A stretch of DNA of 64,000 bases from Vibrio superstes (GCF_003569005.1 NZ_BCUR01000001.1:1-64000), one strand, 5' to 3'; positions 33,685-46,007 are shown, numbered from the stretch's first letter. Numbers and translations are program-made. Notes: generated by a model from the letters alone, not told the origin.

Positions 33685-34989
33685 TTATCTATCCCAGTAG
33701 GCTTCTTCAAGGCTATCTTCACGCTCAGGAAGAGAACGAGACAGGCGAGGAGAGTGCTGAGTTAGCAATTCGTAACTTACTCGGTTTGCATATTTGCATA
33801 TTTGCGAAAGCGACGAATAAGTGAGGAACGAAGCGCTGTGCTTTTCAGACGCAGGCACATTCTTTTTGTGATAACCATTGGCGGCAATGTCGTGAAGCAG
33901 TGCTGACAATGCACCGTCACCTGCACCATTGGTGTTCTTGATCTCAAGAGGTCCGCCTAGGTAAGGCGAGATATGAGAGTAGACGCGGATAGGGTCTTTA
34001 CAGTCAGTAAAGCGCATCGCGCGGCTGTATTCATATTTGTTGAACTCTGGAATATTGCCGGGTAGCAAGGAAAACTCGGTTTCACGCTTTTTGTCGTTCT
34101 CTGTATAACCGGCCATGTATAAGCCGACAGGACCCGCGGTGCATAGCACTAGGTCAACCCATTCAAGTGCTTTATCAGCAGCAAGCAGTGGGTCTTTTTC
34201 ACCCGTCAGCGCTTCACCTTCTTCTTCATTCATCGCCACGATGGTTACGTTGGCCTTGATGAAGTTTTGCCACCAGTCTTCATTACCTTCGATAACGTAT
34301 TTGGTGCCTAAGGTGAGCACTACAGGTACGTTGTTTTCTTTTGCTAGTTCAACTGCGCGCTGCACAGCCTTTGGCATTGGGTCTTCTGGTTTACCGCGCA
34401 TTAGGTAAGAAGAAACCACGAGCGCACTGGCTTTCTCGAACACGGTTTCAGGCACGCTTTCAGGAAGCAGCTGATTCATGTGTCCTTCGTTGATAGCAAA
34501 CGTACGCTCGCCATCATTAGTGATCAATGTGTAGCAACGACCAATAGGGCCATCAACACGCTGAAGATGATTAAGGTTAACGCGAGATGAGGTACGGCAA
34601 AGGTAACGATACGCGTAGCTCCCCACATCGATGTTCTTAGACATGACGCCCAATAGCACAGACTTACTGTCTGCTAGTACAGAGTAGTTATGCAGGGTGT
34701 TACCAATGGTATCGCCAGGGTGTTCGTGGGTGATGAGGCCCTTCTCAACAAGCTCTTTATAGAGTGCGTCTGCTACTTCCTGTTCTACAACTAATGAGTG
34801 TCCCTTACTCAAAGAATATTTTGTCAAAAATTCATCATCGACTCGAGCTTCGATATCAACAATGGTTTGTCCCACGCCAACAACAGTAGGCCTTGATAGC
34901 TTAGGTGTCTGACGGATCTGATTGACCAATGGGTCGCGAGAATGGGTTGGGAAGTAGTGTTTAGACTTTCTTTGACCAGGAAACTTCAT
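33685..34989 (-). CDS. gsk: Inosine-guanosine kinase
   Basis: This 434-residue PfkB-family kinase phosphorylates inosine and guanosine in purine salvage; the length equals E. coli Gsk. The N-terminus MKFPGQRKSKHYFP and the C-terminus EEAYWDR are characteristic. The catalytic anion-hole motif is NGAGDGA at about residue 355. The ATG at 34989 is chosen because it matches the family N-terminus; a longer frame to 35031 is open. Monocistronic. Confidence 0.95.
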   Translation of the reverse strand: MKFPGQRKSKHYFPTHSRDPLVNQIRQTPKLSRPTVVGVGQTIVDIEARVDDEFLTKYSLSKGHSLVVEQEVADALYKELVEKGLITHEHPGDTIGNTLHNYSVLADSKSVLLGVMSKNIDVGSYAYRYLCRTSSRVNLNHLQRVDGPIGRCYTLITNDGERTFAINEGHMNQLLPESVPETVFEKASALVVSSYLMRGKPEDPMPKAVQRAVELAKENNVPVVLTLGTKYVIEGNEDWWQNFIKANVTIVAMNEEEGEALTGEKDPLLAADKALEWVDLVLCTAGPVGLYMAGYTENDKKRETEFSLLPGNIPEFNKYEYSRAMRFTDCKDPIRVYSHISPYLGGPLEIKNTNGAGDGALSALLHDIAANGYHKKNVPASEKHSASFLTYSSLSQICKYANRVSYELLTQHSPRLSRSLPEREDSLEEAYWDR

Positions 34990-35093
34990 AATGGGGAAAT
35001 GTAAAAGGAAGATGAACGGAGTATACCACAAGGTTTACTCCGCACATGAGTGAGGGCGCTTAATTTCTAGCCACTTGAGCGCCAACTGATGAT

Positions 35094-35660
35094 TTAAAAA
35101 ACAACCTCGCTGTTTTTAGAAGCAGCGTCGCCTACAGTCTGAGGCTTAGTTACGTCATCTGACGTTGTTGTATCGGATTCTGGCAAGGTGGTTGGAACGC
35201 CGTCAGTAGATTGATAGGCTAATGTATCCCATAACGGCACTGTAGACAGGCTATGCTTGAAACTGCCGTCTGTCTCTTTAGTCGTATAAGACAAGTAGAG
35301 GAGGGTCTGGTTTTCAGCATCATAGATGCGTCTGACTTTCATTGTTTTAAAGAAAACACTTTTCGATTGTTTGAACACCACTTCACCAGACTTACTTTTG
35401 TCGATTGAAGCGATCATTTCAGGTGTAATATCGCCAGTTTGACGACAAGAGATAGAGCTGTCACTAGGGTCAGATAAGCTTAAATTCGCTTCAACAGAGG
35501 CGATATGGCAGGTTACGCCAGGAATTTTCTCGTCATCCAAATTCGATATTTTTATGTCTTTAAGGGTAAAAAAGCCCAGCGATACGTCACCGACTTCATT
35601 TTTGCCACACCCTGAAAGAGTCAGGGCAAGGAGTGGAGCCAATAGAGCGATTTTCTTCAT
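35094..35660 (-). CDS. creA: CreA-family lipoprotein
   Basis: This 188-residue protein of the CreA family has a lipobox LSGC (C18). Family landmarks are VTCHIA, AISCRQTG-like SSISCRQTGDI, GEVVFKQ and RRIYDAENQTLLYLSY. The last 40 residues are a low-complexity Ser/Thr/Asp tail not present in E. coli CreA. The ATG at 35660 has GGAAA upstream. The role of CreA is unknown; the family is conserved and periplasmic. Confidence 0.82.
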   Translation of the reverse strand: MKKIALLAPLLALTLSGCGKNEVGDVSLGFFTLKDIKISNLDDEKIPGVTCHIASVEANLSLSDPSDSSISCRQTGDITPEMIASIDKSKSGEVVFKQSKSVFFKTMKVRRIYDAENQTLLYLSYTTKETDGSFKHSLSTVPLWDTLAYQSTDGVPTTLPESDTTTSDDVTKPQTVGDAASKNSEVVF

Positions 35661-35799
35661 TGCGATTTCCGAGAAATTAACCAAGGTATTGAATAGAGTA
35701 GAGTCTAACACATACAGGCAATCTTGTTTAAATAAGCGATTGTTTGATAAAGAATTGTTCACACCTAGATCCGAGTGTATCCTTATACAAAATCAAAAA

Positions 35800-36366
35800 A
35801 TGAGCATGACTATGAGTAACTCAGCTCCTACACCTAATGTAGAGCATTTACAGCAACAAAAGACCCAATGGCTTTTGTCTCAGATAGATGTGGCCTACCC
35901 AACTAGAGAAAGTGTCTTAGGAAAAGCCTGTTACCTGGACCTTGTCGAGAAGTTCAATGAGATTACTTCGCTAGCATCTTCAGCTGACGACTTAAACCAA
36001 GCAATGAGTACTACTGAGTGGTTGAGGGCTGACTTTCACAAGCTTACGGTACTTTTTGCGCGCTTTATGGCATCGCACAGTGACATACCTGAAGCATCAA
36101 GAGAGTTCTTACAGGAGTTTTTAGCTCAGATTATTCTTGATGATCAAGGTGCTTATTCATTGTGTCTAGGGTTTGAAGGCTCAGAGGTCGTAGGCGCATG
36201 CATCGTCTCAAATGGTTCAGATACCATATTGGTTTCAGACCTTTTATTAAAAAGTGACCTAGCCCAAGACGTTGAGGTTGCTGCCATCTTGAACCTTTTT
36301 GATTCGGAAATAAATCAAGGAGAGCAAAGCTGCTCAGTATTTTTACAAATATTTGCTTACATTTAG
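35800..36366 (+). CDS. Hypothetical soluble protein
   Basis: This 188-residue protein of no family I recognise has no signal peptide or membrane segment, is mostly helical in the first two thirds, and carries hydrophobic strands near the C-terminus. Three in-frame ATGs (35800, 35806, 35812) compete for the start; none has a strong Shine-Dalgarno. It is divergent from the creA-like gene, which shares its upstream region. Confidence 0.6.
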   Translation: MSMTMSNSAPTPNVEHLQQQKTQWLLSQIDVAYPTRESVLGKACYLDLVEKFNEITSLASSADDLNQAMSTTEWLRADFHKLTVLFARFMASHSDIPEASREFLQEFLAQIILDDQGAYSLCLGFEGSEVVGACIVSNGSDTILVSDLLLKSDLAQDVEVAAILNLFDSEINQGEQSCSVFLQIFAYI

Positions 36367-36481
36367 TGATCTAGGTCGGTTTATCGAAAACAAACAGGGG
36401 CACAGTTAACAGTAAGCAGTACTGCTTTTCCATTTGTTAGCACTTCTTGGTTATAAACGTAAACAGAATCAATTAGATGCT

Positions 36482-37165
36482 ATGGAAAGCGAACCGATGA
36501 AGTGTGTGATTTTTGACTGTGAAGGTACGCTGGTTGATAGCGAAAAATTATGCTGCCAAGCCTTGGTTAGTGTATTTAGCAGCTATGGCGTGCAGCTTAG
36601 TATGGATGAAGCTCTCAGTCACTTTAACGGTGGCAAGCTCGCAGATATCCTTGTGGAAACTAGCCAACGTCTAGGTGTCAAAGTCGATATAGACGAACTC
36701 GAGCTTCTATATAGAGAAAAAACAAGGGTTTTGTTTCAAGACCAACTTAGACCGTGCAAGAATGCAGTCAAGGTTTTAGATACCCTCAAGCAACATGGTA
36801 TTGAAATCTGCGTTGTGTCGAACGGACCTCGCAGCAAGCTAGAGTACACTCTCGAAATTAGTGGTTTATCCGATTATTTCACAGGCACGATGTTCAGTGC
36901 TTTTGACGCAAATAGTTGGAAGCCCGACCCCGATCTTATTCAATATGCTGCGATGCGAATGGGATTTCGCGCTAAAGAGTGCCTGTTTGTCGATGATACA
37001 TTGCAAGGCATTCGAGCGGGAGTGGCGGCTAATATTACCACTCTTCATTATCGTCCAAACCCGTTATCGCCTAAATGGAGTGCAGAAGGGGCAATGAGTA
37101 TCAGCGATCTTAGTGAAGTACTTGAGTACTGCGCAGACGTTCCGCCTCTTGAGTATCATATTTAG
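36482..37165 (+). CDS. yieH: HAD phosphatase, YieH-like
   Basis: This is a HAD-superfamily hydrolase of about 227 residues, related to E. coli YieH (6-phosphogluconate phosphatase). Motif I is FDCEGTLVDSE, motif II VSNGPRSK, motif III WKPDPD and motif IV FVDDTLQGIRAG. In motif I the fourth residue of the usual DxDGT is glutamate (DCEGT), so the acid-base aspartate is Glu, an unusual substitution. The start could be ATG 36482 or ATG 36497 (GGAAAG upstream); the frame is open further upstream. Confidence 0.8.
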   Translation: MESEPMKCVIFDCEGTLVDSEKLCCQALVSVFSSYGVQLSMDEALSHFNGGKLADILVETSQRLGVKVDIDELELLYREKTRVLFQDQLRPCKNAVKVLDTLKQHGIEICVVSNGPRSKLEYTLEISGLSDYFTGTMFSAFDANSWKPDPDLIQYAAMRMGFRAKECLFVDDTLQGIRAGVAANITTLHYRPNPLSPKWSAEGAMSISDLSEVLEYCADVPPLEYHI

Positions 37166-37229
37166 CCTTAGATAATGAGCCTAAGTCACGTATACTCTCA
37201 GACTTAATCTATTGAGATATCAATCAAAT

Positions 37230-37721
37230 ATGAATCAAGCTCTGTCAAAAAGGCGCGTCGCTATCTTCGCGGATGTGCAAAACATCTATTACACCACCCG
37301 AGATGCGTATCGTCGTAACTTTGATTACAACGCCTTTTGGGCTTTGGCGATGGAGTATGGTGAAATCACTTCAGCGCAAGCCTATGCCATAGCAAGTCAC
37401 GATCCAAAGCAGCGTCAGTTTCACCATATCCTTCGTGGTATAGGCTTTGAAGTTAAGTTGAAACCTTATATTCAGCGCTCGGATGGCAGCGCCAAAGGCG
37501 ATTGGGACGTGGGTATCACCATTGATATCATGGAAAGAGCCTCTGAGGTGGACACAATAATTCTGCTTTCTGGTGATGGTGATTTTGAGTTGTTGGTTAA
37601 GCATGTAGCTGAGCGCTATAACTGTCACGTTGTGGTCTTGGGCGTGCCTCAATTAACCGCTAACGCCTTGAAAGAAGTAGCTTCAGAGTTCATTGCCATC
37701 CAAGGTTCTCTACTTAGATAA
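37230..37721 (+). CDS. NYN-domain protein (LabA/DUF88 family)
   Basis: This 163-residue protein of the LabA/DUF88 NYN (PIN-like) fold has conserved acidic residues in FADVQNIYY, GDWDVGITID and LLSGDGDFELLV, a probable metal-dependent RNase site. The family is thought to act on RNA, but its substrates are not known. The ATG at 37230 is preferred to the upstream start at 37212. Confidence 0.85.
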   Translation: MNQALSKRRVAIFADVQNIYYTTRDAYRRNFDYNAFWALAMEYGEITSAQAYAIASHDPKQRQFHHILRGIGFEVKLKPYIQRSDGSAKGDWDVGITIDIMERASEVDTIILLSGDGDFELLVKHVAERYNCHVVVLGVPQLTANALKEVASEFIAIQGSLLR

Positions 37722-37911
37722 TCTTAAAACCTAATTATCGACTCATTAAATGCATTGCTAAGAGGTTGTCTATCAGTGCATTCAAGATGTCATCGTTTTT
37801 ACCTATCAAAACTATAGCCCTTAAGTATTAGTATATTTAGGCTTTTAAACCTACCTTTATACCAACGCGCAATAGACTTAGTGCTGATATTACAAGGGTA
37901 GCGAGAGCTAA

Positions 37912-40128
<2,217 letters not shown>

Positions 40129-40136
40129 ACGGATGA

Positions 40137-40176
40137 TAAAGCCTCATAGTGACGTTGCTATGGGGCTTTAGTTTTT
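40137..40176 (+). terminator. Terminator after katG
   Basis: A long imperfect stem (taaagcctcatag / ctatggggcttta) is followed by GTTTTTG, 9 bases after the katG stop. Confidence 0.75.
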
Positions 40177-40178
40177 GA

Positions 40179-40847
40179 TTAGGTCAACGGTCGATGTTGT
40201 CTTGAATAGAGCTTATAAATGACCGCAATGACAAAACACGCCGTTGCTGGCAGCAGTAGCGACATAAACTGATACTTCGCGTAGAGTATCACCCCGCCAG
40301 TTCCTCCCAATACAAAGCCCAAGATAATATAGATAAACAATTTTGCTTTTCGTTTATCCAGAGGCTCCCCTCTAAATAGCTTACCAAGCATGATCCCAAG
40401 ATCGGTAAATATCCCGGTAACATGAGTCGTCCTGACGATAGCACCGCTGTAGGTCGTTGCCATGGCATTCTGTAAGCCACAAGCTGCTGAGGCAAAGTAC
40501 AAACCGGAGAAGTTGTTTGAGGATAGTAGTGCAAGTGCGATAAACAGCAGCAAAGACTCAATAAAAAGCACTGAGTCATAGTGTCTTCCTAGCTTTAACG
40601 TAGAGTCATGGAGCAAGTAACCGGCGACGGATGAGCCGAGCATAAAGGAAATCAATACGCCCAAAAGGTTCAATACATGAGCAAAAGAGCTGTCGATAAC
40701 GCTGATGCCGAGCAGTGTTGCCGTTCCAGATAAGTGCGAAACAGACTGGTGCTCAAAACCCAGCAAGCCGATTGAGTTAACAAAGCCTGCCACCAAAGCA
40801 AGAATGAAAGCACCCACTTCCACCCATTTTGGCAATCGAGAAATCAC
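40179..40847 (-). CDS. DUF1275 (YoaK-like) membrane protein
   Basis: This 222-residue inner-membrane protein of the DUF1275 family has six predicted helices. Family features are ALVAGFVNSIGLL near the start, HLSGTATLLG, and LQNAMATTYSGAIVRTTHVTGIFTDLG in the middle. Function is not established. It is convergent with katG and does not share its promoter. Confidence 0.85.
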   Translation of the reverse strand: MISRLPKWVEVGAFILALVAGFVNSIGLLGFEHQSVSHLSGTATLLGISVIDSSFAHVLNLLGVLISFMLGSSVAGYLLHDSTLKLGRHYDSVLFIESLLLFIALALLSSNNFSGLYFASAACGLQNAMATTYSGAIVRTTHVTGIFTDLGIMLGKLFRGEPLDKRKAKLFIYIILGFVLGGTGGVILYAKYQFMSLLLPATACFVIAVIYKLYSRQHRPLT

Positions 40848-40945
40848 AATGAAATTCCTGCTTGAATATCGTTGGAAAACGACAAATCGAAGTGCTAGAT
40901 AACCTCCAACACCTCGGCAGTCGTAACGAGTTTGGGAGAGGGCGT

Positions 40946-41134
40946 TTAGCCTGCTGGAGACTCTTGGTCTGTTGGCGCTTGCTCGACTGAAACGTCGGCT
41001 TGCTCTGCTTCAAGCTCCATTTTTGCACGCTCGGCCTTTGAAATGTACTTAGGCTTATTTGAGCTATGTAGCTTTGAGTTTTGTTTTTTCAGTCTCTTCT
41101 TAAAGATCTGATTGATTTTCTTCTTGCGGTTCAT
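40946..41134 (-). CDS. DUF2986 small basic protein
   Basis: This 62-residue protein starts MNRKKKINQIFKKR and contains KPKYISKAERAK, features of the DUF2986 family found mainly in Vibrio and relatives. It is very basic at the start and acidic at the end. Role unknown. It lies upstream of the DUF1275 gene on the same strand. Confidence 0.8.
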   Translation of the reverse strand: MNRKKKINQIFKKRLKKQNSKLHSSNKPKYISKAERAKMELEAEQADVSVEQAPTDQESPAG

Positions 41135-41289
41135 TTTTTAACCTTGCGTAGCTTAACGGGGCTAAGACTATCACATTCTATCAATTTTGGTGATGTAAAG
41201 CGGAGAATTAACATCGCTAACCGTTATTTGTCTCCTTTGAATGCAGTATACTCATTGGACCAATAACGGTTTGAAACAAAGCAGGTAGT

Positions 41290-42381
41290 ATGGCTAAGAA
41301 GTTTGCAGAAATCTCGGGTTGGGGAAAGTGTCTTCCACCAACAGTATTGACTAACGATGATCTTAGTACGTTTCTTGATACGTCAGATGAGTGGATTAAA
41401 CCAAGAACGGGTATATCCGCAAGACGCATCAGTCATGTGCAAACCTCAGATCTAGCAACAGTTGCTGCTCAGCAAGCGATTGATTGCGCAGGCATTCAAG
41501 CAAGTGATCTTGACCTTATCATCGTGGCTACTTGTTCTCCTGATACCTTGATCCCAAACATTGCATCCAAAGTGCAAAATAACCTGAAGGCGTTTCAAGC
41601 GGCAGCTTTTGACCTCAATGCCGCCTGTACAGGATTTGTATACGGTCTGGAAACGGCCACACGAATGATTCAAGCGGGTGCCTATAAGCATGTGTTGGTT
41701 ATTGGGGCAGAAAGACTGAGCTTCTTTATTGATTGGACCCAGCGTGATACCGCGGTTTTATTTGGAGACGGTGCGGGCGCGGTAGTACTTTCAGAGACAG
41801 AAGAGGAAGTCGGTTTACTGCAAAGTAAGTTAGGTTGTGACTCTGAGGGAAGAGACATTCTTGCCGTACCAAGCTTTGGTACTTCTATGGAAAGGTTTGC
41901 TACAGACAACGGCTACTTTGAGTTTAACTTTGTAGGGCGTGAGATATTTAAACGCGCCGTAAAAGGGATGGGAAGCGCTGCTCAACATGTGTTGACTGAA
42001 GCACAATTGCCAACCTCTAAGATTGACCTTGTGATTCCCCATCAAGCCAATGTACGAATTATTCAAACGCTGTGCGATCTGGCGGGTATTGAGCAAGAGA
42101 AGGCCTTTATTAACATCCAAAACTACGGCAATACGTCGGCAGCGACTGTGCCAATTGCTATCTGCGAAGCCGCAGAGCAGGGCGCAATCAAGCCTGGTGC
42201 TGAGATCTTAACCGCAGCCTTTGGCGCCGGATTGACTTGGGGCGCGGGTAGAATCCGTTGGGGCCAACGTGTGACGCCAATAAGAGAGAGCGAAGCGGCT
42301 CTGCCTTCGAGTGATAAAACGGCTATTGAGCTCCTTGAACAAGCAATCGAACATTGCAAAAACAACCCAACAAAGGGTTAG
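41290..42381 (+). CDS. fabH: 3-oxoacyl-ACP synthase III (FabH-like)
   Basis: This 363-residue KAS III condensing enzyme has a complete catalytic triad: C113 in NAACTG, H251 in PHQAN and N281 in NYGNTSAA. It is about 45 residues longer than E. coli FabH at the C-terminus, with a helical extension. It is not in the usual plsX-fabH-fabD fab cluster, so it is probably a second FabH, as in other vibrios, possibly with different acyl-CoA preference. The gene starts at ATG and is followed by a DCC protein. Confidence 0.88.
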   Translation: MAKKFAEISGWGKCLPPTVLTNDDLSTFLDTSDEWIKPRTGISARRISHVQTSDLATVAAQQAIDCAGIQASDLDLIIVATCSPDTLIPNIASKVQNNLKAFQAAAFDLNAACTGFVYGLETATRMIQAGAYKHVLVIGAERLSFFIDWTQRDTAVLFGDGAGAVVLSETEEEVGLLQSKLGCDSEGRDILAVPSFGTSMERFATDNGYFEFNFVGREIFKRAVKGMGSAAQHVLTEAQLPTSKIDLVIPHQANVRIIQTLCDLAGIEQEKAFINIQNYGNTSAATVPIAICEAAEQGAIKPGAEILTAAFGAGLTWGAGRIRWGQRVTPIRESEAALPSSDKTAIELLEQAIEHCKNNPTKG

Positions 42382-42459
42382 TTGCTAGCCCTAGCATGAC
42401 CTATATTTTTAGCTATTCCGTATGAAGAGTATTCTCACTTACTTGCGATAGAGGAAAAT

Positions 42460-42843
42460 ATGGGTCAATTCACCCTGTTCTATGATGGTACCTGCCCATT
42501 GTGCGTTAAGGAAATGACGTCCCTTAAAAAGCACGATACATCCAACCAGCTGTTGCTCGTCGACATTCACGCCCAGCACTTTACAGATTACCCCTATATA
42601 GATGCCAAACAAGCATCGGTAATGCTGCATGCATTGAATGAAGAAGGAAAGTTATTACTCGGTTTAGATGTCACCTATCAGGCATGGAGTAGAGTAGGGA
42701 AAGGTTGGCTTTATGCGCCAACGCGTTGGAAAGTATTTCGCCCTTTGTGTGACAAGATCTATCTATGGTTCGCCAGAAATCGCTATTCGATCTCCCGCTG
42801 GCTAACCGGATCCTCTCGATGTAATAGCTGCAGGCTCAAATAG
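42460..42843 (+). CDS. DCC-family thiol-disulfide oxidoreductase-like (DUF393)
   Basis: This 127-residue protein has the family motif YDGTCPLC at residues 8-15 (CPLC redox-like pair) and the R..C..(LW) region near 90. A second cysteine pair lies at the C-terminus (CNSC). The proteins look like short thioredoxins, but activity is not proven. It lies 78 bp after the fabH-like gene on the same strand and may be co-transcribed. Confidence 0.85.
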   Translation: MGQFTLFYDGTCPLCVKEMTSLKKHDTSNQLLLVDIHAQHFTDYPYIDAKQASVMLHALNEEGKLLLGLDVTYQAWSRVGKGWLYAPTRWKVFRPLCDKIYLWFARNRYSISRWLTGSSRCNSCRLK

Positions 42844-42848
42844 CTAAG

Positions 42849-42891
42849 CAAAAAAAAGACCGAGATACACGGGGGAGTGCTCGGTCTTTGT
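42849..42891 (-). terminator. Terminator of the GH3 gene
   Basis: On the minus strand a stem aaagaccgag / ctcggtcttt is followed by a run of eight Ts, about 35 bases after the GH3 stop codon. Confidence 0.82.
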
Positions 42892-42923
42892 GAAGCTAAT
42901 AGCCGCTAGCTGCTAGCTGCTGG

Positions 42924-45695
42924 TTATAGTTTCGTGAAGCTTAGCGTTTCAAGAACCAGCCCACGTTTAACAAAGTTAATGTGGACTTCATAAGTGCCAG
43001 CTTCTAGCTTAACGGTCAAGCCGTCAACATCGACACTCTTACCATCTGTACCGTTCACTGGGAATGACATGCTGAACAGCCCATTTAAGTGCATGCTGCA
43101 TGATGACTGAGCCAGTGAATTTCTATCGTAATGCGCTACAGCCGAGCAGTGGTATTCGCCCGCTGTTTCGATCTTGATGGTTTTAGTCACATTTGCAGCT
43201 GTATTCAACTCAATAGGCTTCTCAACAGAAATAGCGTTTTCGCTAATTTGTGCTTGCGGCGCAAATGGCTTAATTGGTTCGTACTTCTTAAGCGGGCGAG
43301 ACATCACCGGCGCATCCATAATGAAGCGACAGATGTTCATTGCGCTACGTTGCAACTCACCAATGGTAAGCGTGCCGTCTTCTACCGCTTGGATTGTGTT
43401 GTCACCCATACCGTTAGATTCAGCCGTGTCATTCTCAACGACCATGTATAGGTCGTTTTGAGCGCGAACCATGAACGAAGTAAAGGTTTTAGACTCTTCT
43501 CCAGCTAGAATGCAGTCATTCATCTTCGCCCACCAGTCGGTCATCACGATGCCAGAATAACCCCACTCACCACGAAGAATGGTAGTGTTTAGGTCATAGT
43601 TTGATGCTGCCCAGTGGCCGTTGATTGGGTTGTAAGAGGTCATGATAGTGGTTGCATCACCTAGCTTAACCGCCATTTCGAACGGTTTCAGGTGGATCTC
43701 GCGAAGTGCACGCGCAGACATAGCACTGTCTGAATCTACACGCGCCGTTTCTTGGTCGTTTGCTGCAAAGTGCTTAATAGTGCCTGAAACACCTGCAACC
43801 TTAAGGCCACGAGTTTGCGCTGCTGCCATAATGCCCGTCATAAACGGATCTTCTGAGAAGTACTCGAAGTTACGACCATTTAATGGGTGACGGTGAATGT
43901 TGATACCAGGACCAAGCAGGGTATCAATAAGGTTTGCTTGCATCTCTTCACCTACAAGCTTGAATAGCTCATGGTTAAGAGGTGTGTTCCACGTACAAGC
44001 TAGCAGAGTACCGATTGGCACCTGAGAGGCTTTATGTCCGCTATCCATGCGGATACCAGAAGGACCATCTGCGGCCGCTGCTGTCGGGATACCTAGCTCA
44101 AACAAGCTATCGCTAACCCCACCAAATGCTGCAGCTGTACCTGGAGTCACCTTAGGGCTACACATACCTTCGCCGCGAACGATAGTCGCCAGTTGCTCAA
44201 GGCTAAGTTGAGCAATGAATTCTTCTAGAGTCGCTCGACCTTCCTTAACGTCAGCTAAACGAATACCTTTATCACCAGTGATTTCATAAGTGGTAGGCAT
44301 GTTGGCTGTAATGCGTTCTTCTAGAGAAACAGTGCGTTGCGGTACTGCTTCATACGCTTTTTCGTACAAGCCATTTGTGGCTAATGCACCAGGCTTAAGG
44401 CGATCAAATTCTTGAATCGCTGCCATTGCTTCTTGAAGCTGTTCTACTACAACTAGGTCTTCTAGCTCAACTTTAGCGTCGATAGCGGTTGCTTGACGTA
44501 CGTTGTCACCCAAGTAGAACTGATATGCGCCTGCTTCAACTACGAATGCGTGAGCATTGCCGGTAACGCCGTTGTCGTCAAATGAAGCCAGTGAGCTTAA
44601 TGCTACTGATATAGTCACAGTGTCACTTTGTCCCGCTTCTAACTCAGTAGTCTTGCCGAAACCCGCCAACACGCGAGCAGGTTTACCTAGCTTACCTTGA
44701 GGTGCTTCGACATAGAGCTGAACTACTTCTTTAGATTTGTACTGTGAGCCTGTGTTAGTGACCTTAATGTCAAACGTTAAGATTTGATCACTGCCTTCGC
44801 CTTCAACTTTGAAAGAAGTGCATTCACGCTCAAAGCTAGTGTAAGAAAGGCCGTGACCAAATGGGTATTGAACTGCGTCTTTGTTGAAGGTTTCAAAGTA
44901 ACGGTAGCCCACATAGATGTCTTCTTGGTATTGGTTACATACCTTACTACCGAAGTTAGCATCAGAAGGGTAGTCTGAAAGCTTGTAGGCGATAGTGTTG
45001 GTTAGGCGGCCACTTGGTGCGATATCGCCGGACAATACGTCAGCAAGAGCGTGTCCACCTTCCATACCTGCAGCCCAGCTGTAGAGTACCGCAGTGATTG
45101 ACTCTTTATGATCAACAGTCTCTAGCCAAGACATGTCCATAATGTTGGTCACGTTCATCACGATGATTACGTTATCAAAGAAGGCGTTAACCTTATTCAC
45201 CATAGCAAACTCAAGGTCGGTTAGCTTATAGCTTCCCGCTTCGTTAGCGTTGTCTTGATCTTCACCGGCAGTACGGCCAATAAAGACAATTGCTTTGTTG
45301 GATTTAGCACTAGCAGCCTTAACAATCTCATCTGATAAAGGCATTTCATGTTGGAACCAAGGTTCTGCTGCCCAACCGCCGCCGCCATCATCAAATGGGT
45401 TGTCTGCAATCCAATTTTCGTAAACGCTGACCAGTTCTTCATTAATAACAACGCCTTTATTTGCGCGTAGACCTTCTAAAGCATTGACTGCGTAGGGTAC
45501 GTTTACAGCGCCACCAGAGCCCGTGCCGCTTCTATAGGTGTCTATCTGACAACGGCCAAAAAGAGAAACGGTATCTTCCGATGAAAGGGGAAGCGTATTT
45601 TGACGATTCTCAAGTAATACAATGCCTTCACCCGCAGCTTGACGGCTGACAGGGACTAAGTTTTTCTGTGCAATGTGTATTTGTTCTGTTTGCAT
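42924..45695 (-). CDS. GH3 beta-glucosidase with swapped domain order
   Basis: This 923-residue family-3 glycoside hydrolase probably cleaves beta-linked glucosides. Its domains run in an unusual order: the GH3 C-terminal alpha/beta sandwich comes first (about 20-290), then a fibronectin-III-like domain (about 310-400), then the TIM barrel (about 480-800). The barrel holds the nucleophile D720 in VMTDWW. A C-terminal beta-rich domain of about 120 residues follows. The same inverted layout is known from some rumen and gut bacterial enzymes. No signal peptide is present, so it acts on imported sugars. A LacI-type operator lies upstream. Confidence 0.92.
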   Translation of the reverse strand: MQTEQIHIAQKNLVPVSRQAAGEGIVLLENRQNTLPLSSEDTVSLFGRCQIDTYRSGTGSGGAVNVPYAVNALEGLRANKGVVINEELVSVYENWIADNPFDDGGGGWAAEPWFQHEMPLSDEIVKAASAKSNKAIVFIGRTAGEDQDNANEAGSYKLTDLEFAMVNKVNAFFDNVIIVMNVTNIMDMSWLETVDHKESITAVLYSWAAGMEGGHALADVLSGDIAPSGRLTNTIAYKLSDYPSDANFGSKVCNQYQEDIYVGYRYFETFNKDAVQYPFGHGLSYTSFERECTSFKVEGEGSDQILTFDIKVTNTGSQYKSKEVVQLYVEAPQGKLGKPARVLAGFGKTTELEAGQSDTVTISVALSSLASFDDNGVTGNAHAFVVEAGAYQFYLGDNVRQATAIDAKVELEDLVVVEQLQEAMAAIQEFDRLKPGALATNGLYEKAYEAVPQRTVSLEERITANMPTTYEITGDKGIRLADVKEGRATLEEFIAQLSLEQLATIVRGEGMCSPKVTPGTAAAFGGVSDSLFELGIPTAAAADGPSGIRMDSGHKASQVPIGTLLACTWNTPLNHELFKLVGEEMQANLIDTLLGPGINIHRHPLNGRNFEYFSEDPFMTGIMAAAQTRGLKVAGVSGTIKHFAANDQETARVDSDSAMSARALREIHLKPFEMAVKLGDATTIMTSYNPINGHWAASNYDLNTTILRGEWGYSGIVMTDWWAKMNDCILAGEESKTFTSFMVRAQNDLYMVVENDTAESNGMGDNTIQAVEDGTLTIGELQRSAMNICRFIMDAPVMSRPLKKYEPIKPFAPQAQISENAISVEKPIELNTAANVTKTIKIETAGEYHCSAVAHYDRNSLAQSSCSMHLNGLFSMSFPVNGTDGKSVDVDGLTVKLEAGTYEVHINFVKRGLVLETLSFTKL

Positions 45696-45760
45696 AAAGT
45701 TATCCGATAAACCTATTAGTGGGCTAAATTTAAGAACATTTCGAATTGGTGCTAGCTGTA

Positions 45761-45776
45761 AAGAAAGCGCTTTCTT
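45761..45776. promoter_or_regulatory. LacI/GalR-type operator before the GH3 gene
   Basis: AAGAAAGCGCTTTCTT is a perfect 16-bp palindrome with the central CG typical of LacI/GalR-family operators. It lies 66 bp upstream of the GH3 start. No LacI-type regulator gene is in the window. Confidence 0.6.
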
Positions 45777-46007
45777 TTTGCAAGCAAAAACAATGTTCCA
45801 CGTTAATATTCCCCCCCATGATGAACTATCTGGAAGGTTTTGTTTGATTTGTTGGCAGTGTAAATAACAAAACTGGGCTTGTGCGTAAGAAATATCAATA
45901 GTGTGAAATCATTCTCATTGTGCGTATTGATAAGGGGATCTTGCTCTCGTAATTGGATGACGCGAAAAGCAAAATTAAAGTGACAAGGAGTGTCTTTTGT
46001 GTTGTTT

